In this document: one piece after another, positions 29,574 to 39,074 of the stretch | Numbering within the stretch: position 1 is the stretch's first letter | Layout of the letters: each line of letters begins with the position of its first letter | Source: Paenibacillus barcinonensis | GTDB taxonomy: Bacteria > Bacillota > Bacilli > Paenibacillales > Paenibacillaceae | NCBI RefSeq assembly: GCF_003217495.1 | Contig: NZ_QJSW01000002.1 | Coordinates: 444,901 to 508,900, forward strand | Direction: 5' to 3' | DNA: 64,000 nucleotides | Position numbers and translations under genes: made by a program | The notes under the pieces: generated by a model | Database searches by the model: none | What the model was told of the DNA's origin: nothing | What the model saw: the letters and a program-made list of their open reading frames with translations, nothing else

Positions 29574-32186
29574 TTATTCAAACTTGCCGTAGAATGCGTT
29601 GCGGTACACATCAGCCAGCTCAGTCACCAGCGGCAGTTTTGGATTTGCTGTTGTACATTGGTCTTCGAAGGCACGATCTGCCAAGTAATCTACACGCGAT
29701 TCGAAGTCTTTAGCGTCAAATCCGATTTCCTGGAACGATTCTTCGATACCCAGCTTTTTGTTCAGATCGCGAATTGCTTTGATCAGGCTGTTTACGCCTT
29801 CTTCTGTTGTGCGAGCAGGCAATCCGAGAATACGCGCGATTTCAGCGTAACGCTCATCGGCTACGAAGTGCGAATATTTAGGGAACGATGCAAATTTCGT
29901 CGGTTTTTTCGCATTGTAGCGAATAACGTGTGGCATCAGGATTGCATTCGTACGACCGTGTGCAGTGTGGTACTGACCGCCCCATTTGTGCGCCAAGCTG
30001 TGGTTGATTCCCAAGAATGCGTTGGCAAAGGCCATACCAGCAATGGTCGAAGCATTATGCATTTTTTCGCGAGCCAGTTTATCCCCTTGCAGTGCCGATT
30101 GCTCCAGATATTGGAATACCAGTTGGATCGCTTTAATCGCCAAACCGTCAGTGTAGTCATTCGCCATGACGGACACATATGCTTCAATGGCGTGAGTCAG
30201 GACGTCCATCCCTGTATCAGCAACTGCTGTTCTTGGCAAGCTGTATACGAACTCAGGGTCCACAATTGCTACGTCTGGAGTCAGCTCATAGTCAGCCAGC
30301 GGATATTTGGTATTTCCTTGCTCTTTGTCAGTAATTACTGCGAACGATGTTACTTCGGAACCTGTACCCGATGTAGTCGGGATCGCAACAAATTTCGCTT
30401 TGATGCCGAGTTTTGGATATTTGTAGATCCGTTTGCGGATATCCATAAATTTTTGTTTCAGGTTGTTGAAATCCGTATCCGGATATTCATAGAACAACCA
30501 CATCGCTTTGGCAGCATCCATTGGTGATCCGCCACCGAGTGCGATAATACAGTCAGGCTGGAAGCGATCCATCATTGCTTTACCACGATCTACTGTTGTT
30601 GTTGATGGGTCTGGCTCAACTTCAGAGAATACTTCAATGGCAACCGGCGTTTGACGTTGACGCAGGTAGTGCTCTACTTTTTCAACATAACCGAGTTTCA
30701 CCATCATGGCATCTGTAATAATGGCTACGCGAGTAATATCCGGCATTTTGGCAAGATATTGTGTTGCGCCTTTTTCGAAGTAAACTTTGTTCGGCACTTT
30801 GAACCATTGCATATTCACAGTACGGCGAGCCACCCTTTTCACGTTGATTAAGTTTACAGCTGTAACGTTCGAAGAAGTTGAGTTGCGTCCATACGAGCCG
30901 CATCCAAGCGTCAATGATGGCATATTAGTATTGTAGATATCACCAATCGCTCCGTGTGTGGATGGGGAGTTCACGATAATCCGTCCAGTTTGCAGACGAT
31001 CTGCAAATTTATTGATCACTTCTTCATTGTTCGAGTGAATAACAGAGGAGTGACCCATACCGCCAAAGGCAACCACTTCTGCTGCACGCTCAATACCGTC
31101 TTTAGCTGTTTTTACTTTGTAACAAGCGAGTACCGGGCTCAATTTCTCAGCAGATAACGGGAATTTAGTACCTACGCCTTCAATCTCGGCTACCAGAATT
31201 TTGGTACCTGCCGGTACTTCAATGCCGCACATTTTAGCAATGTTTACAGCGGACTGACCTACGATTGCCGGGTTAACTGCACATTTCTCTGCGTTGATCG
31301 CACCTGCTGTCAACTTGGCTGCTTCATCTTTGTTGACAAAGTAGCAACCATTCGCAATCATTTTCTTTTTCACTTGATCGAAGATTGGCTCTTCAATAAT
31401 TACCGCTTGTTCAGATGCACAGATCATACCGTTATCGAAGGATTTCGACAGGATCAAATCCGTTACTGCCTGATTGATATCTGCACTTTTCTCAATAAAG
31501 CATGGTACGTTACCAGGTCCTACGCCGAGTGCCGGTTTACCGCAGCTGTACGCTGCACGAACCATTCCTGATCCACCTGTTGCCAGAATGAGCGCTACAT
31601 CATTGTGATTCATCAGTGCGTTTGTGCGATCCATGGAAGGATCATCAATCCATTGAATACAGTCAGCTGGAGCACCGTGTTTCACAGCAGCTTCAAGCAA
31701 AATTTTCGCTGCCTCGCGGCTACAGTTCTGTGCAGATGGGTGGAAACCAAAGATGATCGGGTTACGTGTTTTGATCGCAATCAGTGCTTTGAACATCGTT
31801 GTGGATGTTGGGTTCGTTACTGGTGTGATCCCCATGATGATGCCAACCGGCTCCGCAATTTTCTGGAAGCTGTCATACTCATTATCTTCAATAACCCCTA
31901 CTGTTTTTTCGTATTTAATGCTATTATAGATGTATTCTGTTGCAAAAATGTTTTTAGTGATTTTGTCTTCATATACACCGCGGCCTGTTTCTTCTACGGC
32001 CATTTTGGCGAGCAGCATATGTTTATCCAGTCCCGCAAGCGCCATCGCTTGCACAATCCGGTCAATTTGTTCCTGATCCATGGACATGAATGCTGCATGT
32101 GCTTTGTTTGCTTTGTCAATTAACGTTTGAATATACTGACCTGCTGTCGGTTCTTTTACTGGGGCGACTTCATTCTTCACAGCCAT
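29574..32186 (-). CDS. adhE: Bifunctional acetaldehyde-CoA / alcohol dehydrogenase
   Basis: 870 residues. The N-terminal CoA-acylating aldehyde dehydrogenase half has the catalytic Cys in [18 protein letters not shown]. The C-terminal iron-dependent alcohol dehydrogenase half has [13 protein letters not shown] and the metal-binding segment [19 protein letters not shown] and on to [17 protein letters not shown]. It reduces acetyl-CoA to ethanol and regenerates NAD+ in fermentation. Start ATG at 32186 is 9 bases after AGGAGG; the frame opens further upstream but without family residues. An Fnr box precedes it. Confidence 0.97.
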   Translation of the reverse strand: MAVKNEVAPVKEPTAGQYIQTLIDKANKAHAAFMSMDQEQIDRIVQAMALAGLDKHMLLAKMAVEETGRGVYEDKITKNIFATEYIYNSIKYEKTVGVIEDNEYDSFQKIAEPVGIIMGITPVTNPTSTTMFKALIAIKTRNPIIFGFHPSAQNCSREAAKILLEAAVKHGAPADCIQWIDDPSMDRTNALMNHNDVALILATGGSGMVRAAYSCGKPALGVGPGNVPCFIEKSADINQAVTDLILSKSFDNGMICASEQAVIIEEPIFDQVKKKMIANGCYFVNKDEAAKLTAGAINAEKCAVNPAIVGQSAVNIAKMCGIEVPAGTKILVAEIEGVGTKFPLSAEKLSPVLACYKVKTAKDGIERAAEVVAFGGMGHSSVIHSNNEEVINKFADRLQTGRIIVNSPSTHGAIGDIYNTNMPSLTLGCGSYGRNSTSSNVTAVNLINVKRVARRTVNMQWFKVPNKVYFEKGATQYLAKMPDITRVAIITDAMMVKLGYVEKVEHYLRQRQTPVAIEVFSEVEPDPSTTTVDRGKAMMDRFQPDCIIALGGGSPMDAAKAMWLFYEYPDTDFNNLKQKFMDIRKRIYKYPKLGIKAKFVAIPTTSGTGSEVTSFAVITDKEQGNTKYPLADYELTPDVAIVDPEFVYSLPRTAVADTGMDVLTHAIEAYVSVMANDYTDGLAIKAIQLVFQYLEQSALQGDKLAREKMHNASTIAGMAFANAFLGINHSLAHKWGGQYHTAHGRTNAILMPHVIRYNAKKPTKFASFPKYSHFVADERYAEIARILGLPARTTEEGVNSLIKAIRDLNKKLGIEESFQEIGFDAKDFESRVDYLADRAFEDQCTTANPKLPLVTELADVYRNAFYGKFE

Positions 32187-32238
32187 CTCCCTCATCCTCC
32201 TAAAGGTTCGTATTGTTTGTCTCTCTTCTTTACATGCA

Positions 32239-32282
32239 CATCGTACCATGCGTAAAAGAATAAATATGTGATTTTTTTCACA
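32239..32282 (-). promoter_or_regulatory. Fnr box and -10 element of adhE
   Basis: TGTGA-N6-TCACA at 32267-32282 is an exact palindrome match. On the minus strand TACGAT occupies positions 38-43 counted from the first base of the box, the same spacing as at both pflB sites. The box is 81 bp before the adhE start. Confidence 0.83.
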
Positions 32283-32394
32283 AAGTATAACAAATTTTAT
32301 TTAAGTTTTTAACATCCTCCGGCAAGGCGTTCCCCCTGCCATTTTGCTTTCTATTTTAAATATAGTGCCGTCAAACCCATGCTTCCCTTTCGAA

Positions 32395-32410
32395 AGTGAA
32401 TTTAATCACA
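32395..32410. promoter_or_regulatory. Possible additional Fnr-like palindrome between adhE and fnr
   Basis: AGTGA-N6-TCACA matches the Fnr consensus at 9 of 10 defined bases. Neither direction shows a -10 at the spacing seen for the other sites, so it could be a weak or upstream-acting site for adhE or for fnr. The 437-bp gap between the two genes holds no other recognised element. Confidence 0.4.
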
Positions 32411-32623
32411 ATGTTTGAAATTTCGCCATTTTTGCAGGCTTTCCATGCCCCTCAAACCGCAGGATTAGGTATATACTGAACTTAAAAATTGAACCACCGC
32501 AATTTGTACCGTACCTCCACACGGCCGAGATGACCAGATCAGGATGGCACAGCTTGCGGCAAACCACGGGGCTGTTTTTGTTAAAAGGATAGCCGTCCGA
32601 TGGATACAAAGGGGAGAGAACGT

Positions 32624-33340
32624 ATGGGAGATTTAACAAACGTACTGGAAAAACGCGGTAACACCAACTGTTTCTCGGAAGTCAATTTTAATCATCTGCT
32701 CGTCACAATGAAAGATCGTACTTACCCGGAAGGAACACATCTGTACTGGGAAGGTGACGTCTCCGACAAGCTTTATTATATGAAACGGGGGCGTGCTCAG
32801 ATTACCAAATCCACCGACGAAGGCAAGGAACTGATCATGTACATGTATCAGACTGGTGATATGATCGGGCAAGCCGACCCCTTCTTTGGCTCTAAACACA
32901 GCTTTTCGGCGGAAGTGTTGGAGGATAGCGAGATTGGTGTGCTGGAGCACAAAGACCTGGAAATGCTGATCTGTCAGCATTGTGACTTTGCCATTGATTT
33001 TATGAAGTGGATGGGCATTCACCACCGTCTGACGCAAACCAAATTCCGTGATCTGATGTTGTATGGTAAACCAGGAGCCCTCTGCTCTACGCTGATCCGG
33101 CTGTCGAATTCGTATGGGGAAGCCCATGGAGATCATGTGATTATTCATAAAAAAATTACACACACGGACCTGTCCAATATGATTGGCGCTACCCGTGAAA
33201 GTGTAAACCGCATGCTCAGCGATCTGCGTAAAAAGGACGCGCTCGAATATGACAATGGCATGATCGTCATTAAAGACTTGAAAATGCTACAGGGCATCTG
33301 TCATTGCGAACTGTGTCCAAATGAAATTTGCCGCATCTGA
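32624..33340 (+). CDS. fnr: Crp/Fnr-family anaerobic regulator Fnr
   Basis: 238 residues. A cNMP-binding-like beta-roll (about 15-130) and a winged helix (HTDLSNMIGATRESVNRMLS) are present. A C-terminal Cys cluster GICHCELCPNEICRI follows. The C-x2-C-x4-C spacing (Cys228, 231, 236) equals that of B. subtilis Fnr, whose [4Fe-4S] cluster sits at the C-terminus. The segment IRLSNSYGEAHGD also matches. Start ATG at 32624 follows AGGGGAGA; an upstream ATG at 32600 is less likely. It probably activates pflBA and adhE through the nearby boxes. Confidence 0.94.
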   Translation: MGDLTNVLEKRGNTNCFSEVNFNHLLVTMKDRTYPEGTHLYWEGDVSDKLYYMKRGRAQITKSTDEGKELIMYMYQTGDMIGQADPFFGSKHSFSAEVLEDSEIGVLEHKDLEMLICQHCDFAIDFMKWMGIHHRLTQTKFRDLMLYGKPGALCSTLIRLSNSYGEAHGDHVIIHKKITHTDLSNMIGATRESVNRMLSDLRKKDALEYDNGMIVIKDLKMLQGICHCELCPNEICRI

Positions 33341-33427
33341 TGCGAGAAATCCAGCATTCAAACAAGTCACTGCACCGTTCCGACAAACGGACTCAACTTT
33401 TCAATGCTCAATTGCAGAAGTCAAAGG

Positions 33428-33465
33428 CAAAAGCCCAATTCGGTTAAAAACCGTTTGGGCTTTTC
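33428..33465. terminator. Bidirectional terminator between fnr and the lipoprotein gene
   Basis: AAAAGCCCAA-TTCGGTT and AACCG-TTTGGGCTTTT form a long stem flanked by A and T runs between convergent genes. Confidence 0.88.
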
Positions 33466-33488
33466 ATGCTTCATTCCATATGCCAGCC

Positions 33489-34205
33489 TCAGGAGACTTT
33501 GGCCAGTTCGAGCTTAACCGCGTCCCGCGGACTTAATTTCATATCCAGACCGTTCTCCATTAGCTCCTTATTGTTCACCATAATGACCCAGCGCTCATTC
33601 ACACGGGGAATTACATTCTCGACGGCAACAACATATTTGTTATTTTCCGACATGCGCACAACGCCACTTGATTTTAATACGTCTCGAACCGTACACTCCT
33701 GCACATAGATACCGGCATATTGCCGTTTCAGATTGGGCATGACACTTCCACCACTCACTTTGAGCAGGGTTGTCTGATATACAACACCGTCTCCTCCACT
33801 ATCAGCAGCTTTGACATATATAGTGACTTCATCTTTGGCATGAAGCTCAATATCCCAATTTTCCTGTTTAATGTCCTTACCGTTCAGTTTTACTGCCCAG
33901 CTCAGAGAAGAATCCAGCGATACCTCACCAACGGATTGAATCCGTTTTCCATCTGCCGTAAAATCAACCAGCCCGCTGTTCAGCAGTGCTTTTTTGAGCG
34001 TCAAGCCTTCACTGAAATCACGTTTGATGGACTTGGTTGCATCGGGTAAAAATGTACTGCCATCAATCGCAACCGTAATCGTATTGGCTGAATCCTTGTC
34101 GGAAACAACCGGCTGCTCAGAAGGTTTCGGCTCTCGGGTACAGCTCGTTAGAACTGCGAGAATTAGCAAACATAGACCGATGTAAACGGGAATTGTCTTC
34201 ATCAT
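33489..34205 (-). CDS. Lipoprotein of unknown function with repeated beta-rich domain
   Basis: 238 residues. A lipoprotein signal ends AVLTSC (Cys22). Two similar modules follow, each with a charged strand, a helix and a W-x(2,3)-K/N-N/L-x-K/E segment (SWAVKLNGKDI and RWVIMVNNKEL). The layout recalls DUF4430-type (transcobalamin-like beta-grasp) domains, but this is only a resemblance. Start ATG at 34205 has GGTGGTG upstream. No operon partner is evident; the neighbours face or oppose it. Function unknown. Confidence 0.7.
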   Translation of the reverse strand: MMKTIPVYIGLCLLILAVLTSCTREPKPSEQPVVSDKDSANTITVAIDGSTFLPDATKSIKRDFSEGLTLKKALLNSGLVDFTADGKRIQSVGEVSLDSSLSWAVKLNGKDIKQENWDIELHAKDEVTIYVKAADSGGDGVVYQTTLLKVSGGSVMPNLKRQYAGIYVQECTVRDVLKSSGVVRMSENNKYVVAVENVIPRVNERWVIMVNNKELMENGLDMKLSPRDAVKLELAKVS

Positions 34206-34333
34206 GTAGGTAACACCACCCTGCGTAAAATCATTCACCCTGTTGTCCATAAGCTCTATTATGGCACATTCCTCAATAAAAAACAGTATCAATGCCGTTA
34301 CTTTTGTCATGTCACCTTCTGCTGAAACAGAGA

Positions 34334-34366
34334 AATTAAAAAAGGCCCCTTGGAGCAGGGCCCTCT
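34334..34366 (-). terminator. Terminator after the 243-residue protein gene
   Basis: Minus-strand GGGCCC and GGGGCC blocks enclose a 9-base loop and run into TTTTTTT. It is located about 35 bp after the stop at 34402. Confidence 0.75.
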
Positions 34367-34401
34367 ATATTAGCATTTGTCCAGCTCTTGGACTGGACTG
34401 A

Positions 34402-35133
34402 TTATTGTACAAAAGCTTGCATGTATGTCCGTCCTCCATCCCCATCCTTCAGATAAGGATTGAGTCCAAAGGCTTGTGTCTCTGATACAAAAACACCCGT
34501 TAACAAACGACCCTCCAGCAGCTCCCCATCAACCTGCACACAACAGGAAGGGGCGTCCACGTATTCCTGATAAAGCGGAATATGTCCGTAGGGCTGATGA
34601 ATTTTGAACAGCTTCCCCTGCTCATTAAACGGTCGATCCGAAAAATAGGTGGGCACGATATAACGTGCGATGACATCCAGCTCCTCTGCTGTATAGAATG
34701 GCTCGTCACCCAGCCATGGAGCCAACATTCGAATTTTTTCATATTGTGACCAGACTACAGCCTGAATAAACATCTCAATCTGGACCCGTTTACCATTCGC
34801 TGCCTTCATATATAGCCGATCACTGAGAGGTTGTTGTTTCTCATGAAATACCGTTCCATCCGGTAGCCGTAGCTCACATCCGATACATTTCCAGCCGCCG
34901 GGTGCCTGAATCCACTTTTGCAGCACCGCCGGAGACGATCGCGGCCCAGCACGATGTATCCTATGTTCCTCGGCTTGAGCGGGGTTGTCTCGGTCCCCAG
35001 CTGAATCTGCGCTGCGTTTGAACAGTTCCGCCGTTTTCTGATAAATCAGATGAACCTGAATGGATGCGCTCTCAAGTTCCGCAATATCTTGTTTGCCGTA
35101 GCGTATTTCACGGGATAAGCTTTCTTCTCTCAT
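34402..35133 (-). CDS. Hypothetical protein
   Basis: 243 residues, soluble, no signal or membrane segment. The N-terminal third is charged and coiled-coil-like. The centre has GGWKCIGCELRLPDGTVF, suggesting a small CxxC site, and the C-terminus is rich in aromatic residues (YGHIPLYQEYVDAPSCC). No family was recognised. It has its own terminator downstream and appears to be monocistronic. Confidence 0.6.
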   Translation of the reverse strand: MREESLSREIRYGKQDIAELESASIQVHLIYQKTAELFKRSADSAGDRDNPAQAEEHRIHRAGPRSSPAVLQKWIQAPGGWKCIGCELRLPDGTVFHEKQQPLSDRLYMKAANGKRVQIEMFIQAVVWSQYEKIRMLAPWLGDEPFYTAEELDVIARYIVPTYFSDRPFNEQGKLFKIHQPYGHIPLYQEYVDAPSCCVQVDGELLEGRLLTGVFVSETQAFGLNPYLKDGDGGRTYMQAFVQ

Positions 35134-35255
35134 GACAAGTGGCCTCCTTCGCTCCGGCCGCCTGCGGCCATTTTCTATAGATTATACTACATCTCACGAC
35201 AACATGTGCACAGGACTCAAGAAAAAGCACGCTCCGAAAAGCTCAAGAAGACAAA

Positions 35256-35295
35256 AAACTCCTGATTCCAGCGGAAATCAAGAGTTTTATTGTTA
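35256..35295 (-). terminator. Terminator of the HxlR-type regulator gene
   Basis: Minus-strand AAAACTCTTGATTT and AAATCAGGAGTTTT-like arms enclose CCGCTGG and run into TTTTTT. It lies 26 bp after the stop. Confidence 0.82.
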
Positions 35296-35320
35296 TTACT
35301 TCAGGTCGCACAACTCGGGT

Positions 35321-35638
35321 TTACTCGACCCAATGCTCGGCCCAGTCTTGAATCTGATTCATTACAGGCTGCAACGCTTTGCCCTTCTCGGTCAGCTCAT
35401 ACTCAATCCGTACAGGCGTTTCCGGGTATACATGGCGTACCAGGATACCTTCGCTCTCCAGATCTTTCATCCGTTCAGATAACATCTTGTCACTCATGGA
35501 CGGAATCAGATTGGAGATGTCCTTGAACCGCTTTGAACCACTCATTAACGTTTGAATGATCAAACCGTTCCAGCGCTTGCCCAAAAAAGAGAACGCCGTT
35601 TCAAAACGCGGACACATCCGCAAATCTTGATCTTCCAC
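35321..35638 (-). CDS. HxlR-family transcriptional regulator
   Basis: 105 residues. The conserved start RMCPRFETAFSFLGKRWNGLIIQTL contains the HxlR Cys and GKRW motif, followed by the winged helix KRFKDISNLIPSMSDKMLSERMKDLE and the wing RIEYELTEKG. Members are small dimeric sensors of redox or reactive electrophiles. GTG at 35638 is taken as start because AAAGAGGTGA is 8 bases upstream; an ATG 6 bases earlier overlaps that site. No obvious target gene is adjacent. Confidence 0.88.
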   Translation of the reverse strand: MEDQDLRMCPRFETAFSFLGKRWNGLIIQTLMSGSKRFKDISNLIPSMSDKMLSERMKDLESEGILVRHVYPETPVRIEYELTEKGKALQPVMNQIQDWAEHWVE

Positions 35639-35845
35639 TTTCATCACCTCTTTAGAGATCACTCGGCTTACATTTTGTTAGTATATTTCATAATAACATA
35701 TTTAGGTTGTAAAGAAAACGCCTGCCTCAAAAAACTTCAAATTTTAGAAGCGAGACTTCGAACTAACATCTACAGTATACAACACGTAGCGTCAGGTAAC
35801 CATGAAAAAATCGTTTAACAACCCTTATCATTATAATACCCATAA

Positions 35846-35886
35846 AAGCCCTTCATCCACAGTCATGCAACTGGGAGAAGGGCTCT
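35846..35886 (-). terminator. Terminator of the ThuA operon
   Basis: Minus-strand AGCCCTTCTCCC pairs with GGATGAAGGGCT across a 16-base loop and is followed by TTTTATGG. It lies 54 bp after the ThuA-like stop. Confidence 0.78.
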
Positions 35887-35939
35887 CGTTCCGGTTCAAT
35901 CTTCTTATAGAAATCGTCCACTGCTCAAAATGCTGCGGC

Positions 35940-36668
35940 CTAGACCAGCACGCCACCGATTGGTCTTACAGGTTCGCTCTTGCCATATTGCGGCTTGAAG
36001 CTGCGAGCCGGGGAGGCCCACTTTACAGCGTTGCTGATCACTTTTAAAATCTCCGGATTGTAATAGGTCGGATATGTCTCATGACCTGGGCGGAAATAAA
36101 AGATTTTACCTTCACCACGGCGGAACGTACACCCGCTTCGGAACACTTCTCCACCCTGAAAATTGCTGACAAATATCAGCTCATCCGGCACCGGAATGTC
36201 GAAGAACTCACCATACATTTCTTCTTTTTCCAAAACAATCTTGCCCTCGATCCCTTCGGCAATGGGGTGGGACGGATTGACACACCATACGATCTCCTGC
36301 TCATCTGCTACACGCCACTTGAGATCACAGCTTGTTCCCATCAGCGCCTTGAATGGCTTGGAGAAATGCCCGGAATGCAACACAATCATGCCCATACCAT
36401 TCAATACACGCTGTGTAACCTTCTGTACAATCTCATCGCTAACGCGATCATGTGCCATATGTCCCCACCATATCAGTACATCTGTAGAGTTCAGCACTTC
36501 ATCACTCAAGCCATGTTCGGGCTGATCCAGTGTAGCTGTACGAATCGCAAATCCGTCGCCGCCCAGACCTTCAGCCAATGCACGATGCAGCCCGTCCGGA
36601 TAAACTTCCTTGACTTCATCATGGATTTTCTCATGGACAAACTCATTCCAAATGGTGACGTTAATCAT
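35940..36668 (-). CDS. ThuA-like protein (trehalose utilisation family)
   Basis: 242 residues. The ThuA glutamine-amidotransferase-like fold is indicated by the start [13 protein letters not shown], by [37 protein letters not shown] and the C-terminal [20 protein letters not shown]. ThuA proteins act with a Gfo/Idh/MocA dehydrogenase (ThuB) in 3-keto-disaccharide metabolism. Here it is the last gene of a three-gene operon after a sugar isomerase-like gene (24 bp) and a Gfo/Idh/MocA gene. Confidence 0.88.
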   Translation of the reverse strand: MINVTIWNEFVHEKIHDEVKEVYPDGLHRALAEGLGGDGFAIRTATLDQPEHGLSDEVLNSTDVLIWWGHMAHDRVSDEIVQKVTQRVLNGMGMIVLHSGHFSKPFKALMGTSCDLKWRVADEQEIVWCVNPSHPIAEGIEGKIVLEKEEMYGEFFDIPVPDELIFVSNFQGGEVFRSGCTFRRGEGKIFYFRPGHETYPTYYNPEILKVISNAVKWASPARSFKPQYGKSEPVRPIGGVLV

Positions 36669-36692
36669 GTGTTATTTCCCCCTAGTGTAGCT

Positions 36693-37661
36693 CTAAACCC
36701 ACCACATATCGCCCAGCGGCTCTTCGATCAACACCTGCTGGAGATTTTGTACGGCTTTAGAGAAACCTTCTTCGACCGACATCAGACCATCTTCATGTTC
36801 AATGCTTACAACATAGTCATATCCAACCAGACGAAGCGCACTCATAATGTCCGCCCACGTTTTGTTGTCGTGTCCGTAACCAACGGAACGGAACTGCCAA
36901 GCGCGATCAAGCATGTTGGTATAGTCCTGCATATCCGTTACGCCATGTTTATTAACGTTCACCGGATCAATCGTTGTATCCTTGGCGTGGAAATGATGGA
37001 TTGCATTCTCACGACCCAAAATGTGAATTGCCTGCACCGGGTCAATGCCCTGCCACCACATATGACTCGGGTCAAGGTTGGCGCCGATGACTTCACCAGC
37101 TGCTTCACGAAGTCTCAGCAGGGTTGCCGGTGTATGCACCGAGAAGCCACCATGCAGCTCCAAGCCTACTTTTACGTTACGATCCGCAGCAAATTTGCCC
37201 CACTCGGTCCAGTAAGGAATGACTTTGTTTTCCCACTGCCATTTCAGCACTTCCTGGAAATCGTTCGGCCAAGGTGCAACAGGCCAGTTCGGATATTTCG
37301 CATCCTCATGGTCGCCAGGGCAGCCTGAGAATGTATTTACAACAGGCACCTCCAGCTTCTCAGCCAGTTCTACCGATTTTACAAAATCATCGTGAAAACC
37401 TTTTGCAATGTCCTTCTGTGGATGCAGCGGGTTACCATGGCAACTAAGTGCGCTGATGGTTAGACCGCGGGATTCCACCGCATTTTTGAAGTTTTTCAGA
37501 GCTTGCGGGTTGCCCAGCAATTCATCAGGCTTACAGTGAGCATTTCCCGGATGTCCACCTGTTCCGATCTCTACTGCTTTGAGTCCTTTTGAAGCTACAA
37601 AATCAAGTGCATCCTCTAATTTACGTCCACCGAATAGTACCAGAAATACGCCGAGTTTCAA
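36693..37661 (-). CDS. Sugar phosphate isomerase/epimerase-like protein
   Basis: 322 residues in the AP-endonuclease-2/xylose-isomerase TIM-barrel family. Metal-ligand motifs are GLELHGGFSVH, NLDPSHMWWQGID, HHFHAKDT and SIEHED. The start is taken as TTG at 37661, 8 bases after GGAGG, giving MKLGVFLVLFGGRKLEDALD. It probably isomerises or epimerises a keto-sugar made by the neighbouring dehydrogenase. The substrate is unknown. Confidence 0.87.
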   Translation of the reverse strand: MKLGVFLVLFGGRKLEDALDFVASKGLKAVEIGTGGHPGNAHCKPDELLGNPQALKNFKNAVESRGLTISALSCHGNPLHPQKDIAKGFHDDFVKSVELAEKLEVPVVNTFSGCPGDHEDAKYPNWPVAPWPNDFQEVLKWQWENKVIPYWTEWGKFAADRNVKVGLELHGGFSVHTPATLLRLREAAGEVIGANLDPSHMWWQGIDPVQAIHILGRENAIHHFHAKDTTIDPVNVNKHGVTDMQDYTNMLDRAWQFRSVGYGHDNKTWADIMSALRLVGYDYVVSIEHEDGLMSVEEGFSKAVQNLQQVLIEEPLGDMWWV

Positions 37662-37772
37662 GTGCAATTCCTCCCTGAATTTAGATAATATATCATTTCT
37701 GTGTTTTGCTTGTTCCGTTCTCAGGCTTGTTTAATTATTGTGGAAAAACAAGCCTGATTCTATCCCGAAAAT

Positions 37773-38870
37773 TTAATGAGATTGTACGGTGTTATTTTCG
37801 GAAGAGTCGGTTGTTACCACGCTGTCGTAGGTGCTCTCCAGATGAATGTGCTTGCCTTCAAGAGAAGACCGCTGGAAGGCATGCATGGCCTCAAGCACAT
37901 GGTACGCCAGTTTGCCACTTGCCTTGTGCTCGCGTCCCGCCCGAATCGACTGTACCATTTCGGTTACGCCGATGCCGCGCTCGTTATGACCGCTTTCGAA
38001 TGCCGGCTTCACCGTCTCCCAAACGTCTTGACCATAGCGGCGAAGCTTCACTTCGCCATTAAAGAAGTTAGGGTCAGGTACACTCAGCGTGCCTTCGGTA
38101 CCGTAAATTTCGATACGCGGCAGATCCGAGGCTCCGCGAATATCAAAGCTCGTAATCATCGTCACGATGGCCCCATCGGCAAAATCAATGGTTCCTGCCA
38201 GGTGGGTCGGTGTTTCTACGCGAAGCGCCGTGCCTTCCTTCGGACCTGAACCGATTTTGCGATCCGCAATCTGAATGCCTGCTGATGCACTGATCCGGCG
38301 AATCGGACCTAGCAAAGTGATAAGGGCGGTCAAATAATACGGTCCCATATCAAACATTGGCCCGCCTCCTGCCACATAGAAAAATTCGGGGTCCGGATGC
38401 CATGCCTCAGGCCCTCCACCCATAAAGAAGGAGGTTGCAGCAATCGGCTTGCCTATCAGCCCTTCTTCAATGGCTTTACGAGCAGTTTGAATACCCGAGC
38501 CAAGAAACGTATCTGGCGCAGAGCCAACATAGAGTGCCTTTTCCTCGGCAAGCTCAATCACTTTACGTCCATCCTCCAGTGAAATGGCGAGTGGTTTCTC
38601 CGCATACACATGTTTGCCAGCTTCCAGTGCAGCAAGGTCTGTCATTGCATGACTGCCAGGAACCGTAAGGTTAAGCACAAGTTCAATCTCATTATTTTGT
38701 AACAACTCATCTACATTGTAAACGTTTGCGATATTAAATTCATCTGCCCGCTCCTGAGCACGCTCACGAATCAGGTCAGCGACCGCCACAACCTCGATAT
38801 ATGGGTTTGTTTTGAGATTCTCCAGGTAGATGGCACTGATATTGCCACACCCGATGATGCCTGCTTTCAT
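37773..38870 (-). CDS. Gfo/Idh/MocA-family oxidoreductase
   Basis: 365 residues. The NAD(P)-binding Rossmann motif AGIIGCGNISAIYLENL is at the N-terminus, with EKPLAISLEDG in the catalytic domain (the EKP lysine). The C-terminal domain includes GGGPMFDMGPYYLTALITLLGP. The start codon is uncertain: ATG at 38870 fits the family; GTG at 38879 has AAGGAG further upstream. It is first gene of the operon with the isomerase and ThuA genes and is divergent from the AraC regulator. Confidence 0.88.
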   Translation of the reverse strand: MKAGIIGCGNISAIYLENLKTNPYIEVVAVADLIRERAQERADEFNIANVYNVDELLQNNEIELVLNLTVPGSHAMTDLAALEAGKHVYAEKPLAISLEDGRKVIELAEEKALYVGSAPDTFLGSGIQTARKAIEEGLIGKPIAATSFFMGGGPEAWHPDPEFFYVAGGGPMFDMGPYYLTALITLLGPIRRISASAGIQIADRKIGSGPKEGTALRVETPTHLAGTIDFADGAIVTMITSFDIRGASDLPRIEIYGTEGTLSVPDPNFFNGEVKLRRYGQDVWETVKPAFESGHNERGIGVTEMVQSIRAGREHKASGKLAYHVLEAMHAFQRSSLEGKHIHLESTYDSVVTTDSSENNTVQSH

Positions 38871-39074
38871 TTTCTCCACAACGATGTTCATCTCCTTACG
38901 CACATGTGAGAACGCATGTGCATCTGTTTGAAATGCTTGCTGGATCTGTGGATCATTATTGCTGCTTAAATCTATATCTATGGTATTATGTTTACGCTTC
39001 AATTAAAATGAATAATATGATTGAAACATGAACTATCTGGTCATAATTTTTGCAATCACACAAGGAGTATATAT

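Noticed and set aside
29571..30527. 318-codon plus-strand frame opposite adhE
   Set aside because: It is antisense to the conserved iron-alcohol dehydrogenase domain; the composition (Cys/Phe/Val-rich) is typical of shadow frames.
36081..37328. 415-codon plus-strand frame opposite the ThuA and isomerase genes
   Set aside because: It is the antisense shadow of two well-recognised genes and has no family resemblance or ribosome site.
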